The notes under the pieces: model-generated
The model's database searches: none
What the model saw: the letters and a program-made list of their open reading frames with translations, nothing else
Told to the model about the DNA's origin: nothing
From: Aliishimia sp963678085
GTDB lineage: Bacteria > Pseudomonadota > Alphaproteobacteria > Rhodobacterales > Rhodobacteraceae
DNA length: 64,000 nucleotides
Direction: 5' to 3'
Assembly (NCBI GenBank): GCA_963678085.1
Contig: OY782680.1
Span: 1,426,001-1,490,000, forward strand
Part shown: positions 35,536 through 45,269 of the stretch, in pieces
How the letters are laid out: every line of letters starts with the position of its first letter
Position numbering within the stretch: the first letter of the stretch is position 1
Position numbers and translations under genes: made by a program

Positions 35536-36111
35536 TCACTCGACCCATTCGAATGGCAGCGAAAATGTCGCGGATTTGTCAGAGTGCTTATCCTTGGCAA
35601 CGACCTCCACCGTATATGCATCCGTGGTAAGTTCCTTTAAGGTCAAATGTAGTTGATAGAAAACTTTGCGATGCTTGTAGCGCATTATTATATCTAGGTC
35701 TAACCCCTTGTATGAAAACACCTGTTCGCCTTGTGAATTTGTTACAAATAAATCGAATTCAGATTCTATCCGATATCCGACGCCAAGCCCCGTGGGAGCG
35801 TGTTTCTGTCCAAAAGCTTCGAGATAAATGGTCATCTTGTCGCCTTCGCTAAAGACAGCACCATTTTCGACAGGGGCAAATACACCATAACCAGTAACCG
35901 AGCTGACAAATTGCGCGTTTTTTACGATCAGAGGCGATGCATCCCAAACAAGAACAGAAGCCTCTTCTAAGACCTGCGCGGCTTCCAAATGACGTCCAGC
36001 CTCGAGTAGCTCTTGCGCGCGGCGTCCCTTTTCTTCGACGGTTTCTGCAAATACTGCTGTGCAAAAACACATGGACATCGCAAACGCGAGAGAGAGGTTT
36101 TTTCCAAACAT
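35536..36111 (-). CDS. Hypothetical secreted protein
   Basis: 191 residues, with a signal peptide (KNLSLAFAMSMCFCTAVFAE, cleaved near 22). A short helical segment EEKGRRAQELLEAGRHLEAAQVLEEAS looks like one TPR-like pair, followed by a beta-rich domain ending SDKSATFSLPFEWVE. The C-terminal part resembles immunoglobulin-like substrate domains but I cannot name the family. AT-richer than its neighbours. Single gene convergent with the diguanylate cyclase. Confidence 0.72.
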   Translation of the reverse strand: MFGKNLSLAFAMSMCFCTAVFAETVEEKGRRAQELLEAGRHLEAAQVLEEASVLVWDASPLIVKNAQFVSSVTGYGVFAPVENGAVFSEGDKMTIYLEAFGQKHAPTGLGVGYRIESEFDLFVTNSQGEQVFSYKGLDLDIIMRYKHRKVFYQLHLTLKELTTDAYTVEVVAKDKHSDKSATFSLPFEWVE

Positions 36112-36323
36112 TCTTTGGGCCCTTTAGTCGTTGATCAATGGTGAAACACATATCACGCAAACCCCTAAAATGAAACATTCTTTACAAAAGATGCGCTGGG
36201 GTCTGCCCTGAGGTCTGAGCGCCATCTAGAAATGGCGCGGCTTGGGGTGTTCCATCATAGCAAATCTCGATGCCTCATGTTACAGTTCGCTAAATCAACT
36301 CATAGTAGAGATGCCGCGCACCC

Positions 36324-37313
36324 ATGGTGGCCCTAAAGAAATACACAAGGATAGAAGCAACGGGGCTCTGGCGCGCAACGCCGCAGATGCAGCGCCGCGA
36401 GGTTGTTGTGAGTTTGGGCGATGCGACCCTGACGATCCGCACCCCCTCTGATCAAGCGCTGGGGCATTGGTCTTTGGCAGCGATTGCGCGCGCTAATCCT
36501 GGTCAAACGCCAGCGCGCTTTTATCCCGTTGGCGATCCTGGTGAAGAGTTAGAGTTGGCCCCAGATGAGGCAGAAATGGTAGAGGCCATAGAAACGCTGC
36601 GCCGCGCGGTTGACGATGTGCGCCCTCGCCCTGGGCGTTTGCGCTTTATGGGCGCGTTTGTCACCTTAGCTGTTCTTATCGCAGCTCTTGTGTTCTGGCT
36701 GCCCGGTGCGGTGCGCGATCACACGCTGAAGGCCATCCCCGAATTTGGCAAACGTCAGCTGGCTCTTGCGATGATCGCAGAGTTGGAGCCCCTTATCGGC
36801 CCGGCTTGTGGCAGTTCGGAAAATCACTCGGCTCTCAACCGGCTGGGCCAAGCCACGGGCTTTGCTCATCTTGCGGTGATGCGCGGCGGTTTGAATCACA
36901 TAGTTGCGCTGCCCGGCGGCACTTTACTCATCCCGCGCGCCTATGTGGAGACCTATGACAGCCCCGATGTGCTGGCGGGGTATCTTCTGGCCGCAGAGCT
37001 GCGCGCGCAAGATTCTGCCCCCCTGCTTGATCTGCTTGAAACGAGCGGAACGATTGCAAATCTGCGCCTTTTGACCACGGGCGCTCTGCCAGCAAAGGCG
37101 CAGCGGGCCTATGCAGAACATGTCGCGCGCACAGCGCCTGTTGCGGTGGACACGCAAAAGCTTGCAACAGCCTTTCAGCGCGCGGGGCTCTCGCCGCTGC
37201 CCTACGCCAATGCAAGCGGTGCAGATGGCCTTGCCGGTCTAACAATTGTTCCGCGCGCGTTCCCCCTGATCCAAGACGCCGATTGGCTGCGGATTCAAGG
37301 CATTTGCGAATAG
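36324..37313 (+). CDS. M48-like membrane protein lacking the zinc motif
   Basis: 329 residues. A soluble N-terminal part (1-105) is followed by one membrane helix (109-128) and a C-terminal domain that follows the M48 peptidase pattern: LNHIVALPGGTLLIPRAYVE (190-209) then DVLAGYLLAAELRAQD, where the expected HExxH is AELRA (224-228). The zinc ligands are therefore gone and the protein should be proteolytically inactive. The 3' end overlaps the convergent SPOR gene by 19 bp. The preceding 210 bp contain only a short GCGCCAT/ATGGCGC hairpin. Confidence 0.7.
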   Translation: MVALKKYTRIEATGLWRATPQMQRREVVVSLGDATLTIRTPSDQALGHWSLAAIARANPGQTPARFYPVGDPGEELELAPDEAEMVEAIETLRRAVDDVRPRPGRLRFMGAFVTLAVLIAALVFWLPGAVRDHTLKAIPEFGKRQLALAMIAELEPLIGPACGSSENHSALNRLGQATGFAHLAVMRGGLNHIVALPGGTLLIPRAYVETYDSPDVLAGYLLAAELRAQDSAPLLDLLETSGTIANLRLLTTGALPAKAQRAYAEHVARTAPVAVDTQKLATAFQRAGLSPLPYANASGADGLAGLTIVPRAFPLIQDADWLRIQGICE

Positions 37314-38149
37314 CTACCTTTGCGAATATAGGCATCGCCAAAGCCAAGCTGCACCACGCGCTGCAAGGCCTGCAGTGCTGCCGCCTTGGATGGAAACGGC
37401 CCGCTGAGCACCAGTTGCACATCCTGCCCGCCTTGCCGCATTGTGCCAAATTGCACGGGCAGCCCCTCAGCTGCCAAACGCGCCGCAGTGCGCTGCGCAT
37501 TCTGAGGCGAGGCAAACGCCGCCACTTGCACAAATTGCGCGGCAGAGGGCTGTGGGTCTTCTGAGGCTCTTGGCGCACGGGGCTTGGGGGAGTTACGCAC
37601 CAAGCGTTTAAAGGTGCGCCCGTCTTTGCGCACGATGGAGACCGCCCCAAGCTCGGCGCGCTGGGTTTCGAAATCCGTGTAAGGATAGACAAGCGCCACA
37701 ATCGAGGTCACATCGCGCCCGGTCACCCGATCAATCAAGCGGTGCGGCGCGGTCTCAGTCCAGTGAAATGACGAGGCTTTCGGGGCGGGGGCGGGCAGAT
37801 TTTGACCCGCAACGGGCTGGGGTGTCCCTGGCGTAACCGTGACAGGTTTGAGCCCATCTAATGTGATCTTAATCACTTGCGAAGGCTCCGCCGCCGACAG
37901 ATCCGCCGCAGAAATGCGCGTGGGCTCTTGGCCGCAGATTTGCTGGCGCTGGCGCGTGAGGCGCGGAATCCAGGTCACATCGGCATAGCTGCCCGCGCGA
38001 ATAAACACACAGCCGTTGCTATCCACATATTGCGCGCCCTTATAGGTGATAGGCGGGAACTCTGCAGGCAGAGGCATATTGCGCCGCTGCTGCGCCTCCG
38101 CTGCACCAAATTGCAGTGCAAGCACCGTTGCTAGACCCAGTTTCCACAT
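37295..38149 (-). CDS. SPOR-domain secreted protein
   Basis: 284 residues with signal peptide (MWKLGLATVLALQFGAAEA). The C-terminal SPOR domain starts at about residue 205 (QFVQVAAFASPQNAQRTAARL, then VQLVLSGPFPSKAAALQALQ) and normally binds denuded peptidoglycan glycans at the septum. The middle part is unnamed. Start set at the ATG of the signal peptide. It follows upp by 25 bp, probably cotranscribed, though the function appears unrelated to nucleotide salvage. Confidence 0.85.
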   Translation of the reverse strand: MWKLGLATVLALQFGAAEAQQRRNMPLPAEFPPITYKGAQYVDSNGCVFIRAGSYADVTWIPRLTRQRQQICGQEPTRISAADLSAAEPSQVIKITLDGLKPVTVTPGTPQPVAGQNLPAPAPKASSFHWTETAPHRLIDRVTGRDVTSIVALVYPYTDFETQRAELGAVSIVRKDGRTFKRLVRNSPKPRAPRASEDPQPSAAQFVQVAAFASPQNAQRTAARLAAEGLPVQFGTMRQGGQDVQLVLSGPFPSKAAALQALQRVVQLGFGDAYIRKGSYSQMP

Positions 38150-38174
38150 GCGCTTTGCCCTTTCGCAAATAACT

Positions 38175-38807
38175 CTATTTGGTGCCGAACATCCGGTCCC
38201 CCGCATCGCCGAGCCCTGGCATAATATATCCTATATCATTGAGTTGCGTGTCGATGGAAGCCGTTACGATCTCAACATCTGGATGCGCCTCTTTCATGCG
38301 CGCAATCCCCTCTGGCGCGGCCAATAGGCAAAGGAAGCGAATATTTTTCGCCCCCGCCTCTTTGAGCAGATCAATCGCCGCAACCGAAGAATTGCCCGTG
38401 GCCAGCATAGGATCTACGGCGATCACCAAGCGCTCATCCAAACTATCGGGCAGCTTGCAGTAATATTGCACCGGGCGCAGCGTTTCTTCATCGCGGTAAA
38501 GCCCGACAAAGCCCACACGGGCCGAGGGGATCAGCTCTAGCACCCCATCAAGCAGCCCATTGCCTGCGCGCAGGATCGAGACCAAAGCCAGCTTCTTGCC
38601 CGCCAAAACCGGGGCATCCATCGCCATCATGGGCGTTTCAATCGCCTTGGTGGTCATGGGCAAGGGGCGGGTGATCTCATAGGCCAAAAGCTGGCTAATC
38701 TCGCGCAAAAGCTGGCGAAACACAGCCGTAGAGGTGGTCTTATCCCGCATCAAAGTTAGCTTATGTTGCACCAGCGGATGATCCACCACAGTCACATGCT
38801 CTGTCAT
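38175..38807 (-). CDS. upp: Uracil phosphoribosyltransferase
   Basis: 210-residue salvage enzyme converting uracil and PRPP to UMP. PRPP-binding loop VIAVDPMLATGNSSVAAIDLL is near residue 130, and the uracil-binding region with YIMPGLGDAGDRMFGT closes the protein. It takes the uracil released by the salvage genes ahead of it (cdd, deoA). Confidence 0.96.
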   Translation of the reverse strand: MTEHVTVVDHPLVQHKLTLMRDKTTSTAVFRQLLREISQLLAYEITRPLPMTTKAIETPMMAMDAPVLAGKKLALVSILRAGNGLLDGVLELIPSARVGFVGLYRDEETLRPVQYYCKLPDSLDERLVIAVDPMLATGNSSVAAIDLLKEAGAKNIRFLCLLAAPEGIARMKEAHPDVEIVTASIDTQLNDIGYIMPGLGDAGDRMFGTK

Positions 38808-38816
38808 TTTGCCCCC

Positions 38817-39992
38817 TTAACTGACACGCTCGATCAACCTTAGGTGATTTTTCACCACCTCCGCAACGCCCGTGAACCCGATTTCGCCAATCACGCCCGG
38901 ACCTTGCCCGGCAACCAGAACTGGCACCCGCTCGCGCGTGTGATCGGTTCCCGGCCAAGTGGGGTCATTGCCGTGATCGGCTGTGATCACCAAGATATCA
39001 CCTTGGCGCATTTCTGCCAGCACTTGGCCGAGCGCGGTATCAAACCATTCCAAATGCGCGCCATAACCCGCAGGGTCGCGCCGATGGCCATAGAGGCTGT
39101 CAAATTCAACGAAATTGGCAAAGGTTAGGCTGCCGTCAGGGGCCTCTTGCAGGCAATCGCTCAGGGCCTGCATCAGTTCTGCGTCCGAACCTTTTGTCGC
39201 CTCATCAATGCCCGCGCCCGAGAAAATATCCCAGATCTTGCCCAGAGCAATCACGCGCCCGCCGGCCTCTTGCACATGATGCATCAGCAGCTTGCCGGGC
39301 GGGGGGATGGCGAAGTCTTTGCGATTGCCGGTGCGCTCGAATGCACCGTCCTCGCCGATAAAGGGGCGCGCAATCACCCGGCCCACGCGCATCTCATGCA
39401 GGATCGGTGCAAGGTCCATGCAAAGCTGTAAGAGCCGCTCAAGGCCAAAATGCACCTCATGGGCGGCGATCTGAAACACGCTATCGGCAGAGGTATAACA
39501 AATCGGCCAGCCTGTGCGTATATGCTCGGCGCCCAGCTCTGCGATGATCTGCGTGCCAGAGGCGTGGCAATTGCCCAAAATCCCCTCCGTACCTGCTGCT
39601 TGGCACACCGCCTTGATCAGATCTGGGGGAAAGGAGTTTTGTTTCTCGGTGAAATAATGCCAATCCCAAGGCACGGGTAGCCCGGCCAGCTCCCAATGGC
39701 CCGACGGGGTGTCCTTGCCGGGGGAGATTTCTGTTCCCACGCCCCAGCGCCCGTTAAGCGCGGGCAGATCGTCCCAGTGATAGGTATCGGCCAAAGCCAT
39801 CGCCTGTCCCAGCCCGAGCGAAAGCAGGTTTGGCAGGTGCAAGGGGGCTTTGCGTTGCGCGTTGTACCAGTCACGAATATGGCCCAGCGTATTGGCTCCG
39901 CTATCGGGGATGTCGCCGTTGAAAAATTGATCCGCATCGGGCGCGCCGCCAATGCCGACGCTGTCCATTACAATCAGAAAGGCGCGGCTCAT
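38817..39992 (-). CDS. deoB: Phosphopentomutase
   Basis: 391 residues, alkaline-phosphatase superfamily enzyme interconverting ribose/deoxyribose 1- and 5-phosphates. The metal site starts with MDSVGIGGAPDA, and the C-terminal ITADHGNDPTWPGTDHTRE supplies the other ligands and phosphothreonine region. It overlaps deoA by 4 bp, consistent with using the deoxyribose 1-phosphate that DeoA releases. Confidence 0.96.
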   Translation of the reverse strand: MSRAFLIVMDSVGIGGAPDADQFFNGDIPDSGANTLGHIRDWYNAQRKAPLHLPNLLSLGLGQAMALADTYHWDDLPALNGRWGVGTEISPGKDTPSGHWELAGLPVPWDWHYFTEKQNSFPPDLIKAVCQAAGTEGILGNCHASGTQIIAELGAEHIRTGWPICYTSADSVFQIAAHEVHFGLERLLQLCMDLAPILHEMRVGRVIARPFIGEDGAFERTGNRKDFAIPPPGKLLMHHVQEAGGRVIALGKIWDIFSGAGIDEATKGSDAELMQALSDCLQEAPDGSLTFANFVEFDSLYGHRRDPAGYGAHLEWFDTALGQVLAEMRQGDILVITADHGNDPTWPGTDHTRERVPVLVAGQGPGVIGEIGFTGVAEVVKNHLRLIERVS

Positions 39993-41281
39993 GCGGTGAT
40001 TTCCGCGTGAATAAGCGGCGCAGGCGTGGGGGCTTCTTCAGATAGGGTCATGGCGGCTTGCACGGCTGAAATCGCGGCCTCTGCATCTTCTTCATTGGCG
40101 GCGTGGATCATTGCGAGCGGATCGCCCGTCTCTACGCGCGCGCCCAGATCTGCTATGTGTGATAAGCCCACCGAGGGGTCAATCTGGTCAGTTTCCACCT
40201 GCCGCCCGCCGCCAAGCGTTTTTACCAATTGCCCAAGTGCCTCGCCCTCAATTGCGTTGATAAATCCAGGGCCGGGGGCAGGGGCTTCGCAGATCACTGT
40301 GGCTTCGGGCAACAGGTTTGCGCCCTGGTCCAGAAACCCGCGCGGCCCGCCTTGCGCGGCGATCATCTGATCAAACTTCTCAGCGGCAGCACCGGAGTTC
40401 AGAGCCTTCCAAATCCCGTCCTCATTCAGACCAACGGCCCTGAGCAAAGGCGCGCCAAGAGCGGCGCAGAGATCGAGCATGCGGCAGGGTTTAGGATCTT
40501 TGAGCAGCGCGACCACCTCCGCCACTTCCAGCGCATTGCCGAGCGCCGGGATGAGCGGGGCGTTCATATCTGTGATCAGCGCCGATGTTTTGCACCCGGC
40601 GGCATTGGCGGTTTGCACCAGGGCCTTAGCAAGCTCTTGCGCGTCAGGCAGGGTTTTCATCCAGGCCCCTGAGCCCATTTTCACGTCTAAAATCAGAGCG
40701 TCAGGAGACGCAGCTAATTTTTTGGACAAGATCGAGGCAGTGATCAGATCCAGGCTTGGCACAGTTCCCGTTGCATCGCGCACCCCATAAAGCCGTTTAT
40801 CCGCCGGGGCGATTGCACCGCTGGCGCCAACAATGGCCACACCGATCTGTTTCATCAGGGCATAAAGCTCTGTTTCGCAAACCTGTGTGCGCAATCCGGG
40901 GATGCTTTCCAGCTTATCCAGCGTGCCGCCCGTATGCCCAAGCCCGCGCCCCGAGATCATCGGCACCGCCGCGCCGCAGGCCGCCAGGGCCGGGGCCAGG
41001 ATCAAAGAGACCGCATCGCCCACACCGCCGGTGGAGTGTTTATCGACCACTGGACGATCCAGGCCCGACCAATCCAGCACGCGCCCGCTATCGCGCATCG
41101 CGCAAGTCAAATCCGCGCGCGCCGATGCATCAAGCCCCTTGAGGATCACGCCCATGGCAAAGGCCCCGGCCTGCGCATCGCTCACGGTGTCATCTGCCAG
41201 CGCGCGGGCGAACCAAGACAGCTCGTCCCTGGAAAGACCTGCTCCGGTCCGCAATTTGGTGAGAATACGCTCTGCTGTCAC
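39989..41281 (-). CDS. deoA: Thymidine phosphorylase
   Basis: 430-residue enzyme splitting thymidine or deoxyuridine with phosphate. The glycine-rich DKHSTGGVGD motif (about 80-90) binds phosphate; LDLITASILSKKLAA and KMGSGAWM complete the site. The start is GTG, directly after the cdd stop (TAAGTG). Overlaps deoB by 4 bp. Confidence 0.95.
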   Translation of the reverse strand: MTAERILTKLRTGAGLSRDELSWFARALADDTVSDAQAGAFAMGVILKGLDASARADLTCAMRDSGRVLDWSGLDRPVVDKHSTGGVGDAVSLILAPALAACGAAVPMISGRGLGHTGGTLDKLESIPGLRTQVCETELYALMKQIGVAIVGASGAIAPADKRLYGVRDATGTVPSLDLITASILSKKLAASPDALILDVKMGSGAWMKTLPDAQELAKALVQTANAAGCKTSALITDMNAPLIPALGNALEVAEVVALLKDPKPCRMLDLCAALGAPLLRAVGLNEDGIWKALNSGAAAEKFDQMIAAQGGPRGFLDQGANLLPEATVICEAPAPGPGFINAIEGEALGQLVKTLGGGRQVETDQIDPSVGLSHIADLGARVETGDPLAMIHAANEEDAEAAISAVQAAMTLSEEAPTPAPLIHAEITA

Positions 41282-41680
41282 TTAGGAACCGGCCTTTTCC
41301 ATATGCTCTTGGGCAAAGGCCCCAGGGAGCAGTTCTGACACGGAGGTCACCTGTTCGACCCCGTCAAGCGTGGCCATTGTCACCATTGTATCGGGCTTCG
41401 CAAATTCTGCCAGTTTTTGGCGGCACCCCCCGCAAGGCGCGACGGGCAGGGGGGCATCCGCCACCACATAGACCTGGGCAATTTCTCGCTCACCGGCGGC
41501 GATCATGGTGGCAATCGCGCCTGCTTCGGCGCAAGTGCCCTCGGGATAGGCCACGTTTTCCACATTGCAGCCCGTGTAAACGCGCCCTGAAGCGGCCATA
41601 ATCGCAGCCCCCACCAGAAAGTTGGAATAGGGCGCATAAGCGTTTTCGCGCACCTTAAGCGCCTCTTCGCGCAGGCTCAT
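41282..41680 (-). CDS. cdd: Cytidine deaminase
   Basis: 132-residue zinc enzyme deaminating cytidine and deoxycytidine to uridines. Zinc ligands in TCAEAGAI (about residue 50) and PCGGCRQK identify the tetrameric Cys-type. YAPYSNFLVGAAI at the N-terminus is typical. It overlaps the cupin gene by 4 bp and touches deoA. Confidence 0.96.
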   Translation of the reverse strand: MSLREEALKVRENAYAPYSNFLVGAAIMAASGRVYTGCNVENVAYPEGTCAEAGAIATMIAAGEREIAQVYVVADAPLPVAPCGGCRQKLAEFAKPDTMVTMATLDGVEQVTSVSELLPGAFAQEHMEKAGS

Positions 41681-42771
41681 GCGAGACCCTCTTGGCTGGT
41701 AACGGCAGCGGGCAATGTGACCTCCAATAATTCAATATCTTCCGAGACTTCTTTATAGCTTACACCTAAACCGGGTGGCAGCGCAAATGCATCTCCTTGC
41801 GACAGAAAGGCGGGCTCTTGCCCCTCGGCCTCAAGGCGCATGCTGCCAGCCATGACAAAGGTGAAATGCAGATCCGCGTTGTGGCGCATGGGGCTGCTTT
41901 CCCCTGAGCCGCGCCGCAGCACCTGCACCCCGGCAACGCCGCCGGTATTGTCGGCAATGCCGGTATCACTGGCGATAAAGCCGGGGATATGCGCGTTTTG
42001 CCACTCCGCCTGCTCGCCCTGATAATGCACAAAGCGCTGCCCGTCCCAAAGCCGATCTGGGGCGTAGCTCTGCGTGGGCAGGGGCATGTCGTGATCCAGC
42101 GTAGTCAAATGTTCGGCAGGCACGCCGATTTCAATCACTTCAAGCCCCGCACTGGCATAGAGCACGCGGTGGCGGATTTCAGGGGGCTGGATCACGCAGG
42201 AGCCTGCGGTGAGGCGAAAGGGCGGGCCTTGATCCTCATAAACCAGATCGACCCAGCCTTTATAACAGAAAATCAGCTGAAACCCGACCGAATGGAAATG
42301 CACATTGTCGGGCACGGGGCCTTCATCGGGGATGCGGATATGAGAGGCGATGATTGCGCCGCCCAGCCGATCCGGGATCAAATCACGATATTGCATGCCC
42401 GCGCGCCCCACGACCCAAGGCGCATTCTCCGCAAGGCGGCGCACCACAAAGGCGTGCTGAGGGGCAGGGATTTCAACAGGAGGGGCAAGCGGGGCGATCT
42501 CAATTGCGATGCCGCCCGGCGAGCTCAGCGCGGTCTTACCCCCGGCTATCAGCGCAGGCTCATCGGCCAAAATGCGCAGCGAACCCGCGCCAATCTCAGC
42601 GCGGCGCAGGCGCAGACGAACCCCAAGCCCCACCAGCAAAGCATCGCTGGGATCATCGGCAGGCATGATCTGATGCATCACAAAGCCCAGCTCTTTGGTG
42701 AAAAAGGTGATATCTTCTGCGAATGCAGCGCTTTGCACGACAGCTTCTGCGCGAATATTTTGCATTTTCAT
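41677..42771 (-). CDS. VOC-like plus cupin-domain protein heading the salvage operon
   Basis: 364 residues. The first ~110 resemble a glyoxalase/VOC fold (AFAEDITFFTKELGFVMHQIMPADDPSDALLVG). Two cupin-like stretches follow (SVGFQLIFCYKGWVDLVYEDQ with HFHSV, and MRHNADLHFTFVMAGSMRLEAEG). It has no obvious catalytic signature. It is coupled to cdd by a 4-bp overlap, so a role in pyrimidine or nucleoside breakdown (ring or sugar modification, or sensing) is an inference from position only. The start was set at MKMQN; the open frame extends 19 codons further. Confidence 0.75.
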   Translation of the reverse strand: MKMQNIRAEAVVQSAAFAEDITFFTKELGFVMHQIMPADDPSDALLVGLGVRLRLRRAEIGAGSLRILADEPALIAGGKTALSSPGGIAIEIAPLAPPVEIPAPQHAFVVRRLAENAPWVVGRAGMQYRDLIPDRLGGAIIASHIRIPDEGPVPDNVHFHSVGFQLIFCYKGWVDLVYEDQGPPFRLTAGSCVIQPPEIRHRVLYASAGLEVIEIGVPAEHLTTLDHDMPLPTQSYAPDRLWDGQRFVHYQGEQAEWQNAHIPGFIASDTGIADNTGGVAGVQVLRRGSGESSPMRHNADLHFTFVMAGSMRLEAEGQEPAFLSQGDAFALPPGLGVSYKEVSEDIELLEVTLPAAVTSQEGLA

Positions 42772-42878
42772 GACCCAACTGTTGCCAGCCTGCTCTGGTT
42801 GCATCACTAAAGAGACAGGCCAGAGCAAAAGCTCATGGTCCTTTGATACCGCATTTGCGCCGGGAGAAAAGCCTTAGC

Positions 42879-45152
42879 ATGTCCGATACCCCAAACCTTC
42901 GCCAAGCCGCCCTTGATTATCACCGCCTGCCCAAGCCGGGTAAGCTCGAGATTCGCGCCACAAAGCCACTCGCCAATGGGCGTGATCTGGCGCGGGCCTA
43001 CTCCCCTGGTGTGGCGGAGGCCTGTCTTGAGATTAAGGCCGATGCAGGAGTGGCGCGCGACTATACGGCGCGGGGCAATCTGGTTGCGGTTGTGACCAAT
43101 GGCACTGCGGTGCTGGGGCTGGGCAATATCGGCGCGCTGGCCTCCAAACCGGTGATGGAGGGCAAGGCGGTGCTCTTCAAGAAATTTGCAGGCATTGATT
43201 GTTTCGACATCGAAGTGGATGAGAGCGATCCTGAAAAGCTGGCCGAGATTGTCTGCTCGCTAGAGCCCACGTTTGGCGCGATTAACCTGGAAGATATCAA
43301 AGCGCCCGATTGCTTTGTGGTCGAAAAGATCTGCCGCGAGCGCATGGGCATCCCGGTGTTCCATGATGACCAACATGGAACGGCGATTGTGGTGGGGGCC
43401 GCGGCCACCAATGCGCTGCATGTGGCGGGCAAAAGCTTCGAGGATATTAAACTGGTCTCGACCGGGGGCGGCGCGGCGGGCATTGCCTGTCTGAACCTGC
43501 TGCTCAAGCTGGGGGTAAAGCGCGAGAATGTTTGGCTCTGTGATATTCATGGGCTGGTTTACGAGGGGCGCGAGGTCGATATGAACCCGGCCAAGGCGGC
43601 CTTTGCCCAGAAAACAGATAAACGCACACTGGATGAGGTGATCATAGGGGCGGATATGTTTCTTGGCCTCTCCGGCCCTGGCGTCCTTAATTCCGATCAT
43701 GTGGCGTGGATGAGCGAGCGACCGATCATCTTTGCCCTGGCCAACCCAACGCCTGAGATCATGCCGGAGGAGGCGCGCGCCGTGGCTCCCGATGCGATCA
43801 TTGCCACCGGGCGCAGCGATTTTCCCAACCAAGTCAATAATGTGCTCTGCTTTCCGTTTATCTTTCGCGGCGCGCTGGATGTGGGGGCGAGCACGATCAA
43901 CGATGAGATGCAGCTGGCCTGCGTTGAAGGCATCGCCCAGCTCGCCCGCGCCACGACCTCTGCTGAGGCCGCCGCCGCCTATAAGGGCGAGCAGCTCACT
44001 TTTGGTCCCGATTACCTGATTCCCAAACCCTTTGATCCGCGTCTGATTGGTGTGGTCTCCGGCGCTGTTGCCAAGGCGGGCATGGAAACCGGTGTGGCCG
44101 CGCGCCCTATCGAGGATCTCGAGACCTATCAACAGCAGCTTGAAGGCTCTGTCTTCAAATCCGCCCTGCTCATGCGTCCGGTCTTTGAGGCCGCTGCCAC
44201 CGCCTCGCGCCGCATCGCCTTTGCCGAGGGCGAGGATGAACGGGTCCTGCGCGCCGCCCAAGCCATTCTTGAGGAAACCACCGAAAAACCGATCCTCATC
44301 GGCCGTCCCAATGTGGTCGAGTCGCGCTGCGTGGAGATGGGCCTGGCCATACGGCCGGGGCGCGATTTTGAACTGGTGAACCCGGAAAACGATCCGCGCT
44401 ATCGCGATTATTGGACCTCCTATCACAAAATCATGGCGCGGCGCGGCATCACCCCAGATTTGGCCCGCGCGATTATGCGCACTAATTTAACGGCCATTGG
44501 CGCGGTCATGGTGCATCGCGAAGAGGCCGATAGCCTGATTTGTGGCACATTTGGCGAATTTCACTGGCATCTGAACTATGTCACACAAATCCTGAACCAA
44601 GGCTCGCTGCACCCCGTGGGCACGCTCTCGATGATGATCTTGGAAGATGGTCCGCTCTTTATCGCCGACACCCATGTGCACACCGCCCCAAGCCCGCAAG
44701 AGCTGGCCGATATCGCCGATGGGGCGGCCCGCCATGTGCGCCGCTTCGGGCTAGAGCCCAAGATCGCCTTTTGCTCACGCTCGCAATTTGGCAACCGGCC
44801 CGAAACCTCTGCCCGCCGCCTGCGCGAAGCGATGGAGGTGCTGGACGTACGAGGCTGCGATTATTGCTATGAGGGTGAGATGAATGTGGATGCTGCCCTG
44901 GATGCCGATCTGCGCGCCCGGATCCTGCCCGAAAACCGCCTGGAAGGCGCGGCCAATGTGCTGATCTTTGCCCATGTGGATGCGGCCTCGGGCGTGCGCA
45001 ATATCCTCAAGATGAAGGGCGCTGGGCTCGAGGTCGGCCCGATCCTGATGGGCATGGGCAACAAAGCGCATATCGTCTCGCCCTCCATCTCTACCCGTGG
45101 CCTTTTGAACATGGCCGCCATCGCCGGAACCCCTGTGGCGCATTATGGGTAA
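42879..45152 (+). CDS. maeB: NADP-dependent malic enzyme with phosphotransacetylase domain
   Basis: 757 residues. The malic enzyme part (1-420) has YSPGVAEACLEI, the IDCFDIEVDE metal region and VSTGGGAAGIACLNLLL for NAD(P). The C-terminal part (about 430-757) is the phosphate-acetyltransferase-like domain seen in MaeB, regulatory rather than catalytic in the family. It decarboxylates malate to pyruvate, an exit of the TCA cycle used during growth on acetyl-CoA-generating substrates such as the fatty acids handled nearby. AAAAGCC precedes the ATG. Monocistronic. Confidence 0.95.
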   Translation: MSDTPNLRQAALDYHRLPKPGKLEIRATKPLANGRDLARAYSPGVAEACLEIKADAGVARDYTARGNLVAVVTNGTAVLGLGNIGALASKPVMEGKAVLFKKFAGIDCFDIEVDESDPEKLAEIVCSLEPTFGAINLEDIKAPDCFVVEKICRERMGIPVFHDDQHGTAIVVGAAATNALHVAGKSFEDIKLVSTGGGAAGIACLNLLLKLGVKRENVWLCDIHGLVYEGREVDMNPAKAAFAQKTDKRTLDEVIIGADMFLGLSGPGVLNSDHVAWMSERPIIFALANPTPEIMPEEARAVAPDAIIATGRSDFPNQVNNVLCFPFIFRGALDVGASTINDEMQLACVEGIAQLARATTSAEAAAAYKGEQLTFGPDYLIPKPFDPRLIGVVSGAVAKAGMETGVAARPIEDLETYQQQLEGSVFKSALLMRPVFEAAATASRRIAFAEGEDERVLRAAQAILEETTEKPILIGRPNVVESRCVEMGLAIRPGRDFELVNPENDPRYRDYWTSYHKIMARRGITPDLARAIMRTNLTAIGAVMVHREEADSLICGTFGEFHWHLNYVTQILNQGSLHPVGTLSMMILEDGPLFIADTHVHTAPSPQELADIADGAARHVRRFGLEPKIAFCSRSQFGNRPETSARRLREAMEVLDVRGCDYCYEGEMNVDAALDADLRARILPENRLEGAANVLIFAHVDAASGVRNILKMKGAGLEVGPILMGMGNKAHIVSPSISTRGLLNMAAIAGTPVAHYG

Positions 45153-45269
45153 ACTCCTGCGCCATGCGATCATTTCTTTAAAGGAGCCTTGCGGTATTTC
45201 GCCCCTTGGAATAATTAACAAACTGTGGCATGCGCTGCCCGTTTGAACTGAACAGGGAGCCACTTAACC

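Noticed and set aside
36928..37701. Minus-strand open frame of 257 codons
   Set aside because: Overlaps two better genes (M48-like and SPOR) in other frames and is rich in Arg, Ala and His with no start signal.
43260..44426. Minus-strand open frame of 388 codons inside maeB
   Set aside because: Antisense shadow; the plus strand encodes a full malic enzyme with clear motifs.
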